DNA of 45,920 nucleotides from Lachnospiraceae bacterium (GCA_015057515.1 SVED01000009.1:1-45920); one strand, 5' to 3'; counted from the first letter of the stretch, positions 18,312-26,822 are shown. The notes: generated by a model not told the origin, from the letters alone. Translations and numbers: made by a program.

Positions 18312-19079
18312 TTATATTAGTCCTTTCTCCTGTAATTCTTTTCTGCGTTTCTTCATAGCGCCTAATATAATGTCTTTTGCCCAAATAGCCTGTTCCTTTG
18401 TAGCTTCCGGTACTCCCGCAAGAGAATATGGTATACCCATTTTTTCGTACTTTTCTACTCCCATATTGTGATATGGAAGCACGTCCAATGCATTGATGTG
18501 CTTATACTGAGCCATATGCTCCCCAAGCCTCTTTAAATATTCCTCGTTCAAGGTTATACCCGGAACCAAAACATGTCTTATCCATATTGTTTTTTCATGC
18601 TCATCCATAAAAGCAAGAAAATCTAAAATGTTGTCCTGAGGCTGACCGGTAAGGTTCTTGTGCTCTACCGGGTCAATATGCTTGATATCCAGCATAATCA
18701 AATCTGTAACCTTCATAAGGCGCTCATACTTGGCAAGTATTTCCGGTTTGTTACGTCTAAATTGAATACCTGAGGTATCAAGGCAAGTGTGAATATCCCT
18801 CTTCTTTGCTTCTTCGAAAAGCTCAATTAAAAAATCAATTTGTAAAAGTGGTTCACCACCGGTTACTGTAAGACCACCTCCCTTAAGAAATGGTTTGTAA
18901 CGCTCGTAGTCGTCTAATATCTCATTGACAGTCTTTGTTTCGCCACCCTTCATAAGCCAAGTGTCAGGATTGTGACAGTAAGCACATCTCATGGGACAGC
19001 CTTTTACAAAAACTACATATCTTATACCCGGTCCATCTACGGTACCAAAGGTTTCTATTGAATGAATCATGCCTTCCAT
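18312..19079 (-). CDS. pflA: Pyruvate formate-lyase activating enzyme
   Basis: A radical-SAM enzyme that abstracts hydrogen from the glycyl-radical glycine of PFL. The 255-aa protein has the [4Fe-4S] motif CPMRCAYC with HNPDTW following, TVTGGEPLLQ, and LDIKHIDP, all typical of PflA. Here its substrate glycine must be on the separate 82-aa radical-domain protein encoded about 1.3 kb upstream rather than on PFL itself. Ribosome site AAGGAG is 7 nt from the ATG. It is separated from the pfl genes by one unknown gene and a hairpin, so it may form its own transcript. Confidence 0.96.
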   Translation of the reverse strand: MEGMIHSIETFGTVDGPGIRYVVFVKGCPMRCAYCHNPDTWLMKGGETKTVNEILDDYERYKPFLKGGGLTVTGGEPLLQIDFLIELFEEAKKRDIHTCLDTSGIQFRRNKPEILAKYERLMKVTDLIMLDIKHIDPVEHKNLTGQPQDNILDFLAFMDEHEKTIWIRHVLVPGITLNEEYLKRLGEHMAQYKHINALDVLPYHNMGVEKYEKMGIPYSLAGVPEATKEQAIWAKDIILGAMKKRRKELQEKGLI

Positions 19080-19140
19080 AATGTATCTCCTTTATCATAA
19101 AATAAATATTCCCTACAGTGGCAATATTCATACGCATTAA

Positions 19141-19170
19141 AATACTAGCAAGCCGAAACCTGCTAGTATT
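19141..19170 (-). terminator. Probable terminator between the anchored unknown gene and pflA
   Basis: A perfect 10-bp stem AATACTAGCA / TGCTAGTATT with a 10-nt loop. On the minus strand it is followed by TTAATG, a weak U-tract. It lies 147 bp past the stop of the upstream gene. The rest of the 237-bp gap shows no gene. Confidence 0.6.
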
Positions 19171-19316
19171 TATTAAACCATATTTAGCTTGTTACTTCAA
19201 TATATAACTTGTGTAGCTATGGAACAAACATATATTACCTCCATATTAGCATCACCATTATAGATGCCCACATGGTGACCATATTAGATACACCCATGTA
19301 AAATTTGAAATTCAGT

Positions 19317-20048
19317 TTACTTTAACTCGATAGAATTAATTATATCGTGCGCCTGCTGTTCATCCTCTGTTTTAATCATTACTATGTTGGATGTATTCAA
19401 ATCCTCTGGGTCATAGATTGTAACAAAATAAGTGTATATACTGTTATCATCTGATATTCCTACCATAATTGTTGCACACATATTTTCTCTCTCATATATA
19501 TATTGTTTCGACATCCATATAAGCTCACTTTTTATGTATGCGCTATATGCATAGGCCAAACCTTTTTTATAATTCCAAAAGCTATAATCATCCTCATTAA
19601 GCAAATACAAATGTTTAATTGTGTTGTACTCATTGTCAGGTTTACCATATTCAAAATATTCAAAACCCTTTTTTATGTCCTCCATCTGTACATCTATGCC
19701 AAAAAGCTCAAAGTTTTCTTCATACATTTCATCAAGAAGACTGAAGGTACCTTCGTTTGTTTCCTTTGTAATGGCTACGCATTCAGTATCAGATTTTCTA
19801 TATATTTCCAGACTATCGTTATCCTCATAGACATAACCCTCCGGTACACCTATGTAAAAATATTCCGCCTCGGTTTTTACCAATGTGTCATCCGTTACAT
19901 CATACTGTGCAAACATCTCTCCCCTTGGTCCTAAGTCGAGGTCCTTTATAGCATTATAAAGTCTTATCCTTGGAATAAAGAAAAAGGCTCCGACAACTAA
20001 TAGAACAATCAACACACTTACTATAATTAATACCTTCTTTTTACTCAT
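19317..20048 (-). CDS. Membrane-anchored protein of unknown function
   Basis: Not recognised. From this ATG the protein is 243 aa: a short basic N-terminus (MSKKK), one transmembrane segment (about residues 6-26, VLIIVSVLIVLLVVGAFFF) and a long extracytoplasmic domain rich in Tyr, Asp and Glu. AAGGAG lies 6 nt upstream of this ATG; an 84-nt longer frame has no ribosome site. It sits between the split pfl cluster and pflA on the same strand, but a branched palindrome upstream and a hairpin downstream suggest an independent transcript. A role in PFL activation is not supported by anything visible. Confidence 0.75.
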   Translation of the reverse strand: MSKKKVLIIVSVLIVLLVVGAFFFIPRIRLYNAIKDLDLGPRGEMFAQYDVTDDTLVKTEAEYFYIGVPEGYVYEDNDSLEIYRKSDTECVAITKETNEGTFSLLDEMYEENFELFGIDVQMEDIKKGFEYFEYGKPDNEYNTIKHLYLLNEDDYSFWNYKKGLAYAYSAYIKSELIWMSKQYIYERENMCATIMVGISDDNSIYTYFVTIYDPEDLNTSNIVMIKTEDEQQAHDIINSIELK

Positions 20049-20192
20049 ATTATTCTCCTTTATACAAATACAATCCACCCACATACTAGATTTATCGGTA
20101 AATATAATATATATCACAGAAACGTGGTACACAATTCAAGACCTTGCACATTAGATTAGAATTTCGTTGAATTTATGAATATTAAAATAAGA

Positions 20193-20404
20193 CATGCCCT
20201 CACTTCGCAAGCTCTGCTTGCTCAGTGTGGGGCATTCGCCATATATTTGGACTGAGAGCAACATAACGCACATCTTACCAACTTCGCTTCGCTCGTTGAT
20301 AAGCCGTGCGTTATGCCTTCAAATAGTCAGAAAAATAAAAACAGCCAGTTGAGTACGCAAGCGTCCTCCCCTGACTGTTTTTATTTTCTGACTGCTCTCA
20401 GTCC
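20193..20404. repeat. Branched palindromic element downstream of the split pfl cluster
   Basis: Perfect and near-perfect inverted repeats are nested here. The outer arms GGACTGAGAGCA (20249-20260) and TGCTCTCAGTCC (20393-20404) enclose two adjacent hairpins: 20263-20314 (closing ATAACGCAC/GTGCGTTAT) and 20326-20392 (closing GTCAGAAAA, with CTGTTTTTATTTT opposite AAAATAAAAACAG). A third hairpin at 20193-20235 lies outside. As RNA or cruciform DNA this forms a multi-way junction. It starts 7 bp after the 82-aa gene stop and probably protects or terminates the pfl transcript. It fills the 362-bp gap, together with the promoter of the next gene. Confidence 0.85.
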
Positions 20405-20410
20405 ATTTCC

Positions 20411-20659
20411 TTACATCTTCTGAATTGATTCGTGGAATGTACGTGAGATAACGTCGTTCTGCTGCTCCTCAGTTAACTTGATGAAGTTTACAGCGTATCC
20501 TGAAACACGGATAGTTAACTGTGGGTAGTTCTCTGGATGCTTCTGAGCATCAATGAGAGTGTCTCTGTTGTATACGTTTACGTTAAGGTGGTGTCCGCCT
20601 TTTTCTACGTAACCATCTAACATACTAACTAAGTTATCGATCTGCTGTGTACTAGCCAT
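20411..20659 (-). CDS. Stand-alone glycyl-radical subunit of pyruvate formate-lyase
   Basis: An 82-aa protein that is the PFL C-terminal domain as a separate polypeptide. Residues 24-82 closely follow the end of E. coli [19 protein letters not shown], then [13 protein letters not shown] with the radical glycine at residue 54, and a C-terminal [13 protein letters not shown]. coli has a similar free protein (GrcA/YfiD), but only as a spare for a complete PFL; here the large subunit has no such domain, so this one must be essential for activity. GGAGG is 8 nt upstream of the ATG. It is the third gene of the cluster. Confidence 0.93.
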   Translation of the reverse strand: MASTQQIDNLVSMLDGYVEKGGHHLNVNVYNRDTLIDAQKHPENYPQLTIRVSGYAVNFIKLTEEQQNDVISRTFHESIQKM

Positions 20660-20716
20660 TTTAGTATCCTCCTATAATAATATGTTTCCCTGTTTACAGG
20701 GTATGGAAAAAATTGA

Positions 20717-20923
20717 TTACTGTTCCAAATACTCGTCAATGCCTTCATGAAGTGTTGGTACGCTACAGGCAAGGTCTCCCTTGGCACAATCTGTACAACC
20801 CATAGTGCTTACCTGTTTACCTTCTATGTCAGGGTCAACGGACACATTTACGTGTCCATGACCTTTTGACATCATATCGTCAAGCATTGCAACTATATCA
20901 TCTACATTACTTAAATTATCCAT
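20717..20923 (-). CDS. Small Cys-containing paralogue of the glycyl-radical subunit
   Basis: Function unknown. The 68-aa protein lies between the PFL large subunit (14 bp upstream) and the radical subunit (57 bp downstream). Residues 6-28 (NVDDIVAMLDDMMSKGHGHVNVSV) align with residues 6-28 of the 82-aa protein ([24 protein letters not shown]), so it shares the linker region that docks the radical domain. The radical-loop half is absent. In its place are Cys43, Cys46 and Cys53 (CTDCAKGDLAC), which could bind metal or form disulfides. Ribosome site AAGGA is 8 nt before the ATG. It is a real gene by spacing and codon use, not a remnant. Confidence 0.82.
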   Translation of the reverse strand: MDNLSNVDDIVAMLDDMMSKGHGHVNVSVDPDIEGKQVSTMGCTDCAKGDLACSVPTLHEGIDEYLEQ

Positions 20924-20937
20924 ACTATCAGTCCTTA

Positions 20938-22980
20938 TTATTTGCTAAGGTCGATTTCGATGTCACCAGCGAATACCTGATCTTCCTTACCAAGTGCTCC
21001 AGGAATGATTGAGAATGTATTAGAAATACCATCCTGTGAATCCATGAATGGAAGCTTAGCTACTGATGAAAGTGATGCAAGAGCACCGCTCTTATCTCTA
21101 CCATGAAGTGGGTTTGCACCAGGTGCAAGTGGCTGACCATGCTTTCTACCACATGGAGTATCACCTGTGTTCTTACCATAAGTTACGTTTGAAGTAATTG
21201 TAAGAACTGACATAGTAGGGAATCCGTTTCTGTAAACGTGGTGCTTTCTAATCTTGTTCATGAATGTTGAAACAAGGTTAACTGCAATGCTATCTACTCT
21301 ATCATCGTTGTTACCATACTTAGGGAAATCTCCCTCTGTCTCATAGCTTACTACGATACCCTGCTCATTTCTGATTGGCTTAACCTTTGCATACTTGATA
21401 GCTGAAAGTGAGTCAGCTACAACCGAAAGACCAGCGATACCAGTTGCGAAGTATCTTCTTACGTCTCTATCGTGAAGAGCCATCTGAATTCTCTCGTAAG
21501 CATACTTGTCATGCATATAGTGAATGATGTTAAGGGCTGATACATAAACCTCAGCTAACCACTCCATCATATCATCGTACTTCTCCATAACCTCATCATA
21601 GTCAAGGTACTCTGAAGTAATTGGTCTATACTTAGGACCTACCTGTACACCTGTACACTCATCAACACCACCGTTGATAGCGTAAAGGAGACACTTAGCA
21701 AGGTTAGCTCTAGCTCCGAAGAACTGCATTTCCTTACCAACTCTCATAGAAGATACACAACATGCGATTGCGTAATCGTCACCATGAGTTACTCTCATCA
21801 TATCATCGTTCTCGTACTGGATTGATGATGACTTGATTGACATCTTAGCACAGTACTGCTTGAAGTTGATTGGAAGGTTCTTTGACCAAAGAACTGTTAA
21901 GTTTGGCTCTGGTGCTGCACCTAAATTATCAAGAGTATGAAGATATCTGAATGACATCTTTGTAACAAGTGGTCTACCATCGATACCAACACCTGCAAGT
22001 GACTCAGTTACCCATACTGGATCTCCTGAGAACAACTGGTTGTACTCTGGAGTACGAGCAAACTTAACGATACGAAGCTTCATAATGAAGTGATCAACGA
22101 ACTCCTGAATCTGCTCCTCTGTAAATGTACCGTTTGCTAAGTCTCTCTCTGCATAACAATCAAGGAATGTAGAAGTACGTCCAAGTGACATAGCCGCACC
22201 GTTCTGCTCCTTAACTGCACCAAGGTATCCGAAGTATACTGCCTGCATAGCTTCCTGTACGTTAGTAGCTGGCTTAGAAATATCAATTCCGTAAGCTGCT
22301 GCCATCTGCTTTAACTCACCAAGAGCTCTAATCTGCTCTGAAATCTCTTCTCTTGCTCTGATAACATCATCAGTGTAAACCTTGCCGTATGAATCCTTCT
22401 GCTTCTTCTTGTCTGCAACTAAGTAATCAATACCGTAAAGAGCTACTCTTCTGTAGTCACCGATGATACGTCCACGGCCATATGCATCTGGAAGTCCAGT
22501 AATGATGTGGTTTGAACGGCACTTTCTAATCTCTTCATCATATACATCAAATACACCAGCGTTGTGAGTCTTTCTGTGAGTTGTAAAGAACTCAACTACC
22601 TCTGGGTCTACCTTATATCCATTATCTTCGCAAGCCTTCATAGCCATACGAATACCACCGTAAACGTTCATTCCTCTCTTGAATGGCGCATCAGTCTGAA
22701 CACCAACGATAGTCTCCTTGCTCTTATCAAGGTAACCTGCACCGTGTGAAGTAAGAGTTGAAACAACCTTAGTATCCATATCGAGAACACCGCCTGCTTC
22801 TCTTTCCTTCTTGCTTAAGTCAAGTACCATCTGCCATAAATCCTTAGTGTTCTGTGTAGGGTCAGCTAAGAAAGCGTCATCGCCCTCATATACAGTGTAG
22901 TTCTTCTGGATGAAGTCTCTTAAGTTAACTTCTTCCTGCCACTTGCCGCCTACGAAACCATTCCATGCTGCTGATTCCAT
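20938..22980 (-). CDS. pflB: Pyruvate formate-lyase large subunit lacking the glycyl-radical domain
   Basis: PFL converts pyruvate and CoA to formate and acetyl-CoA. The 680-aa protein carries the N-terminal PFL domain, the catalytic pair Cys407-Cys408 ([10 protein letters not shown]), [17 protein letters not shown] near residue 610 and the [15 protein letters not shown] segment at 656-670. Full PFL (about 750-760 aa) continues from there into the linker and radical loop, but this protein stops 10 residues later with TAA. The missing domain is supplied by the 82-aa gene downstream. No frameshift is visible: the next two genes have their own ribosome sites. GGAGG is 10 nt before the ATG. Confidence 0.95.
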   Translation of the reverse strand: MESAAWNGFVGGKWQEEVNLRDFIQKNYTVYEGDDAFLADPTQNTKDLWQMVLDLSKKEREAGGVLDMDTKVVSTLTSHGAGYLDKSKETIVGVQTDAPFKRGMNVYGGIRMAMKACEDNGYKVDPEVVEFFTTHRKTHNAGVFDVYDEEIRKCRSNHIITGLPDAYGRGRIIGDYRRVALYGIDYLVADKKKQKDSYGKVYTDDVIRAREEISEQIRALGELKQMAAAYGIDISKPATNVQEAMQAVYFGYLGAVKEQNGAAMSLGRTSTFLDCYAERDLANGTFTEEQIQEFVDHFIMKLRIVKFARTPEYNQLFSGDPVWVTESLAGVGIDGRPLVTKMSFRYLHTLDNLGAAPEPNLTVLWSKNLPINFKQYCAKMSIKSSSIQYENDDMMRVTHGDDYAIACCVSSMRVGKEMQFFGARANLAKCLLYAINGGVDECTGVQVGPKYRPITSEYLDYDEVMEKYDDMMEWLAEVYVSALNIIHYMHDKYAYERIQMALHDRDVRRYFATGIAGLSVVADSLSAIKYAKVKPIRNEQGIVVSYETEGDFPKYGNNDDRVDSIAVNLVSTFMNKIRKHHVYRNGFPTMSVLTITSNVTYGKNTGDTPCGRKHGQPLAPGANPLHGRDKSGALASLSSVAKLPFMDSQDGISNTFSIIPGALGKEDQVFAGDIEIDLSK

Positions 22981-23062
22981 TGTTCTAATTCCTCCTTTTT
23001 ACATTAAGTTCAGGGGTAATCTCACGCCCACTGAAGCTTTTAAAATATACTTAATTGTTTTG

Positions 23063-23106
23063 TCAGAAAAAGTGGTTTTACTGCCGTTCTCCCACTTCTT
23101 TTCTGA
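23063..23106 (-). promoter_or_regulatory. Hairpin in the pfl 5' leader
   Basis: At the start of the predicted pfl mRNA, TCAGAAAAGAAGTGG pairs with CCACTTTTTCTGA (minus strand), with one bulged region and a 16-nt loop. It lies at about +4 to +47 and is not followed by a clear poly-U run, so 5' stabilisation is more likely than attenuation. Confidence 0.55.
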
Positions 23107-23110
23107 TTCT

Positions 23111-23203
23111 GTATACATTATAATTTTTTATTGTATACACGTCAACGCATTATCAGCAATTTTTTGTACTTTTTTAAGTACACGGATTGTATACAGTATA
23201 CAA
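23111..23203. promoter_or_regulatory. GTATAC operator-like palindromes around the pfl promoter
   Basis: Four related elements: GTATACA at 23111-23117 touching the -10, TTGTATAC at 23131-23138 inside the spacer, the perfect dyad TTGTATACAGTATACAA at 23187-23203, and TGTACTTTTTTAAGTACA at 23165-23182. The first two would be blocked by RNA polymerase, so a repressor is the simplest reading. The regulator is not identified. The sites are unlike classical Rex or FNR boxes. Confidence 0.65.
23117..23145 (-). promoter_or_regulatory. pfl promoter
   Basis: Minus-strand TTGACG (23140-23145), 17-bp spacer, TATAAT (23117-23122). Predicted start of transcription is near 23110, giving a leader of about 130 nt. 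Confidence 0.82.
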
Positions 23204-23250
23204 TAGTACTGTCATTTGTTTAACCTCGTTATATATTCTTTTTTAATACA

Positions 23251-23291
23251 AAAATAGTAAGCTCACACTTTTTTGTGTGGCTTACTATTTT
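23251..23291 (-). terminator. Terminator of the Ser/Thr kinase gene
   Basis: Stem AAATAGTAAGC-CACAC / GTGTG-GCTTACTATTT with a short A/T loop, followed on the minus strand by TTTTTGTATTAAAAAAG. It separates the kinase transcript from the pfl promoter. Confidence 0.88.
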
Positions 23292-23302
23292 AAGCAATAT
23301 AA

Positions 23303-25678
23303 CTACTGAACCATTATACCTTGAATATAATCCGTATTGGACGGATCAGACTTTGATGTGGACCAGCTTCTTGAGTAAATGTATGAAGTAATACGATATA
23401 CATCCTCTCCTTCGTTGGTATATGCATCAATATCTATACTGATAACGCCATCATAAATCGGATAATCTACCCTTATCTCATATAAACTATCTATGGCTGA
23501 TCCATAATAGGCTGACTCATAAGTATCGTTAATATCAGAATATAGAGTCTCCGCCACCATACAATCATCCCCTAAAGTCAAGCCTCCCGGGAAAACAACA
23601 TCAATACTACCACATAATGTTTCGTCGAATTCCATTGATATTATCACAGCTTGTGAAATATCAAGATTGTATATGGTTGGATTACCTATATATACATCAA
23701 TGCTGGCATCACCCTTTACCAAAGTCGCTTTCACCTGTTCATTAGCGCAAACCCTATCATCATTTGCTACTAATTCCCATCCATTTTTAATAAATTCTGA
23801 CGCAGATATAGGCAATTTATAATTTACACCATCTATTTTAAATATCTCGTCAAATCTATCTGTAGTGTTGTCAGGGTTATAGTTTTCGGCACAAATGTCT
23901 AATATCTCCGGCGGAGTATCACTAGCGCTGATTGTGGCACCTTGTGGCTTTTCTAATACCAATATATATACCTCGTTAATGAGGGTTTCTTCTGCTGAAG
24001 TGAAGCACACATAACTGTTATCTGATGCATAGTACTCACAAGCAGACACAAACTCGCCAATAACGCTGTTAGTAGCTTCTCCATAAATTTCAATAACACC
24101 CTCAACAGTTGTAGATTGTGCCTTACCTTTTAAATCGATAGTTACACCACCTGGAAAAGTGATTACGTCATCTAATGTACATTCAAAATTATATGGATCA
24201 TAACTAAAACCTATAACATAACAATCCTGTATGTGTGTTGCTTCCTTGTTATAGTTTGCCACATAAGCTGCGCATTCCATATTGTCACTATAGAAACGAC
24301 ATGATCTTATTTCACCTGAACCTATGAGATAGTTTTCAGCATCCGTCTGCCAGCCATGAGATATCCACTCATCGTAAGTCATAGGAAGCTGATACAAATC
24401 ATCCCCTATCATAAAACAATACTCTGTCCAATCTCCCTCTAAAAGAATTGGTTCCTCTGTAGTTTGATTCGTAAGCTGCTCTGTTGTGTCTGTGGTTTCA
24501 GAAGCAGTTTGAGTATCTGTAGTTCCATTATCTATATCCTTAGGTTTTCCATCTTCTTTAAAAATAGTAAGCTTGAGAACTAAAACCACCGCCAAAATCG
24601 CAACTGCCACACTACCAAGGATTATAGGCCATTTCTTATTAGTTTTTTTCTCCACTGGAGCATCAATAGGTGCACCATATTGGTAAATATCGCCTGTTTG
24701 TTCAGGATATAAATCTGCCATAAGGTCTTTTATGTTCTGATATCTATTTTCAATATTTACTTGCAAGCCCTTAGCTAAAACCGCCTCTGTAGTAGGAGAT
24801 ACTGTAACACCATATATGGATGGTGGAGCATAAGTATCATTGCTCATTCTCTCAATACAGTTAGGAGGAACCCTTCCCGTCATCATCTTATACATAGTGG
24901 CACAAAGACTATAAATATCCGTCCATGGGCCCTGCCTACCTTTTGTATAGTACTGCTCCTGAGGGGCATAACCATGCTTTAACATAACTGTATATGTCTT
25001 GCTGTCACCAAATGACTGGTCTCTCGTAGCTCCAAAATCAATAAGCTTTATATTGCCTTCCTCATCAAACATAATGTTATCAGGACTAATATCTCTGTGA
25101 ATAAGTCCTGCATCATGAATCACACACATAGACTCAAATACTGGCTTCATAAGGGATAAAACTGTCTGCTCATCCAACACACCACCACTATTAGCCATAT
25201 ATGACTTAAGATTAATTCCAGAAATATATTCCATAACTATGTATGCTGTTTTATTTGCATAAAAGAAATCTTTTACGGATACTATTCCCTTAAGGCCATA
25301 AAATTTTGAGAGGTTTCTAGCTTCCTCCACGTATCTGGCGAGACCTTTTTCATACACCTGCAGTTTGTCAGAAGGCACATTTACTTCCATGGCAGATACA
25401 TCAACAGAAGTATCTCGAAAAGCAATATTATCAGGAAAGAACTCTTTTATTGCCACATAAGTGGCAAGATTTAAATCCCAGCCTAAATAGGTTATTCCAA
25501 AACCGCCTATACCAAGAACCTTTCCCAGCATGTACTTACCCTGCAAAACCGTAAAAGGAGCAAGGCACTCAGACTCGTATTCAAACCCATCTATATCAAA
25601 GCCGCAATGAGGGCATGGATTATTGTAAGGTGGTATTTCTTGCATACATTTGGGACATCTTCCGTATATATTTTGCAT
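23303..25678 (-). CDS. Zinc-ribbon Ser/Thr protein kinase with extracytoplasmic domain
   Basis: A 791-aa Hanks-type kinase. An N-terminal zinc ribbon (CPKC at 8-11, CPHC at 22-25) precedes the kinase domain (about 47-325): G-loop GIGGFG 56-61, Lys78, catalytic HRDISPDN 195-202, DFG 214-216. A transmembrane segment follows at about 350-370, then a Thr-rich linker and about 380 extracytoplasmic residues. Those contain two similar modules, each starting with a Leu-Pro-containing motif (LYQLPMTYDEWISHGW and VNYKLPISASEFIKNGW). No PASTA repeats are present, so it is not a PrkC orthologue. It is a single-gene unit 323 bp upstream of pflB; targets are unknown. Confidence 0.88.
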   Translation of the reverse strand: MQNIYGRCPKCMQEIPPYNNPCPHCGFDIDGFEYESECLAPFTVLQGKYMLGKVLGIGGFGITYLGWDLNLATYVAIKEFFPDNIAFRDTSVDVSAMEVNVPSDKLQVYEKGLARYVEEARNLSKFYGLKGIVSVKDFFYANKTAYIVMEYISGINLKSYMANSGGVLDEQTVLSLMKPVFESMCVIHDAGLIHRDISPDNIMFDEEGNIKLIDFGATRDQSFGDSKTYTVMLKHGYAPQEQYYTKGRQGPWTDIYSLCATMYKMMTGRVPPNCIERMSNDTYAPPSIYGVTVSPTTEAVLAKGLQVNIENRYQNIKDLMADLYPEQTGDIYQYGAPIDAPVEKKTNKKWPIILGSVAVAILAVVLVLKLTIFKEDGKPKDIDNGTTDTQTASETTDTTEQLTNQTTEEPILLEGDWTEYCFMIGDDLYQLPMTYDEWISHGWQTDAENYLIGSGEIRSCRFYSDNMECAAYVANYNKEATHIQDCYVIGFSYDPYNFECTLDDVITFPGGVTIDLKGKAQSTTVEGVIEIYGEATNSVIGEFVSACEYYASDNSYVCFTSAEETLINEVYILVLEKPQGATISASDTPPEILDICAENYNPDNTTDRFDEIFKIDGVNYKLPISASEFIKNGWELVANDDRVCANEQVKATLVKGDASIDVYIGNPTIYNLDISQAVIISMEFDETLCGSIDVVFPGGLTLGDDCMVAETLYSDINDTYESAYYGSAIDSLYEIRVDYPIYDGVISIDIDAYTNEGEDVYRITSYIYSRSWSTSKSDPSNTDYIQGIMVQ

Positions 25679-25749
25679 TTTTTCCCTCCATAAAAAATGT
25701 ATTCCTATATATTATAATCTATTATGTAATCTTTTTAAAGCTAAAATCA

Positions 25750-25778
25750 TAGACATTTTAAAAGTAAAATGATATACT
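25750..25778 (+). promoter_or_regulatory. Promoter of the DUF1858-BI-1 operon
   Basis: Plus-strand TAGACA (25750-25755), 17-bp spacer, TATACT (25773-25778), about 50 bp before the DUF1858 ATG. Confidence 0.6.
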
Positions 25779-25830
25779 AACTTTGATTTTCGTTATTTTC
25801 AAACATAATTATTATAGGAGGAATATTATA

Positions 25831-26046
25831 ATGGCAAAGCAGGTTAACAAATCAATGCTTATTCATGAGATTATAGAAGTTGATCCTGGCAATGCTGCTA
25901 TTCTTATGGCATCAGGAATGCACTGCGTTGGATGTCCATCGGCAGCTATGGAAACATTAGAAGAAGCTTGTATGGTACATGGTATGGATGTTGAAGAAGT
26001 TTGTACATCCATAAATGAGTACCTTGCTAAAAAAGAGGCAAACTAA
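25831..26046 (+). CDS. DUF1858 / redox-disulfide domain protein
   Basis: A 71-aa protein of the DUF1858 type, also described as a redox-disulfide domain associated with hybrid-cluster proteins. It has the family pattern of a short helix (MLIHEIIEVDPGNAAILMASG), then the CVGCPSA disulfide motif (Cys about 34 and 37) and EEACMVHGMDVEEV. GGAGG is 9 nt before this ATG; a longer upstream frame lacks a site. It is 19 bp before the BI-1 gene and probably co-transcribed. The role is unknown; a thiol-disulfide switch in anaerobic metabolism is plausible. Confidence 0.85.
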   Translation: MAKQVNKSMLIHEIIEVDPGNAAILMASGMHCVGCPSAAMETLEEACMVHGMDVEEVCTSINEYLAKKEAN

Positions 26047-26065
26047 TTTAAAGGGGGTATTTTTT

Positions 26066-26755
26066 ATGTCAGACAGACAGGAGAGATATGCCGAAAGGCA
26101 ACGTCTTCAATATGGAGAGCAGGAGGTTTCTCCACAAACCTATAATTTGATTTTAGGTGGGGTTTTAACTTACGGTTTCCTTGTAAATTGTTTTATGGTT
26201 GCATTTTGTTTCGATGCAGCTATTAACTTCGTGTCAAGTGGACCACTGTTCTACATCGCATACTTTGCAATGGTTATTATTGGTACACTTATGGTTAACG
26301 GTTCTAAGAACCCAGCAGTCAGCTTCCTTGGATATAACCTTATCGTTATTCCATTAGGACTTATTTTATCAGTTGTACTCAATGCATTTTCTATTGCCGG
26401 CATGCAGACAACTATTATTACAGCTTTTGCTATTACAGCAATTGTTACTATCGCAATGATGTTCCTTGGTGCTGCATTCCCACACTTCTTCTTAAGTCTC
26501 GGAAGAACATTGGGCATCACACTCTTAATCACTATCGTTGTTGAGATTGTTATGATGTTCTTAGGTGCAAACTTAGGCATTATTGATTATATCGTAGTTC
26601 TTATTTTCTGTGGCTACATCGGATATGACTGGGCAAGAGCTAACGCATGTGCTAAGACAGTTGACAACGCTGTTGATATGGCCGCTGAACTCTATGTGGA
26701 CATCATCAACTTATTCATCAGAATCTTAAGCATCTTAGCAAGATCTAACGACTAA
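26066..26755 (+). CDS. Bax inhibitor-1 / YetJ-family membrane protein
   Basis: A 229-aa integral membrane protein with about seven hydrophobic segments from residue 30 onward. The C-terminus YDWARANACAKTVDNAVDMA followed by ELYVDIINLFIRIL matches the signature of the BI-1/TMBIM family, whose bacterial member YetJ is a pH-sensitive calcium leak channel. Ribosome site AAGGGGG is 8 nt upstream of the ATG. It follows the DUF1858 gene and ends at a strong terminator. Calcium transport is inferred from the family only. Confidence 0.85.
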   Translation: MSDRQERYAERQRLQYGEQEVSPQTYNLILGGVLTYGFLVNCFMVAFCFDAAINFVSSGPLFYIAYFAMVIIGTLMVNGSKNPAVSFLGYNLIVIPLGLILSVVLNAFSIAGMQTTIITAFAITAIVTIAMMFLGAAFPHFFLSLGRTLGITLLITIVVEIVMMFLGANLGIIDYIVVLIFCGYIGYDWARANACAKTVDNAVDMAAELYVDIINLFIRILSILARSND

Positions 26756-26769
26756 TCAAAATCAACTAA

Positions 26770-26797
26770 AAGCTTACTCCTTGGAGTAAGCTTTTTT
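26770..26797 (+). terminator. Terminator of the BI-1 gene
   Basis: Perfect 11-bp stem AAGCTTACTCC / GGAGTAAGCTT with a 2-nt gap, followed by TTTTT. It begins 15 bp after the stop codon. Confidence 0.93.
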
Positions 26798-26822
26798 TAT
26801 TCCCTATCCTCCCCCCTGCTCC

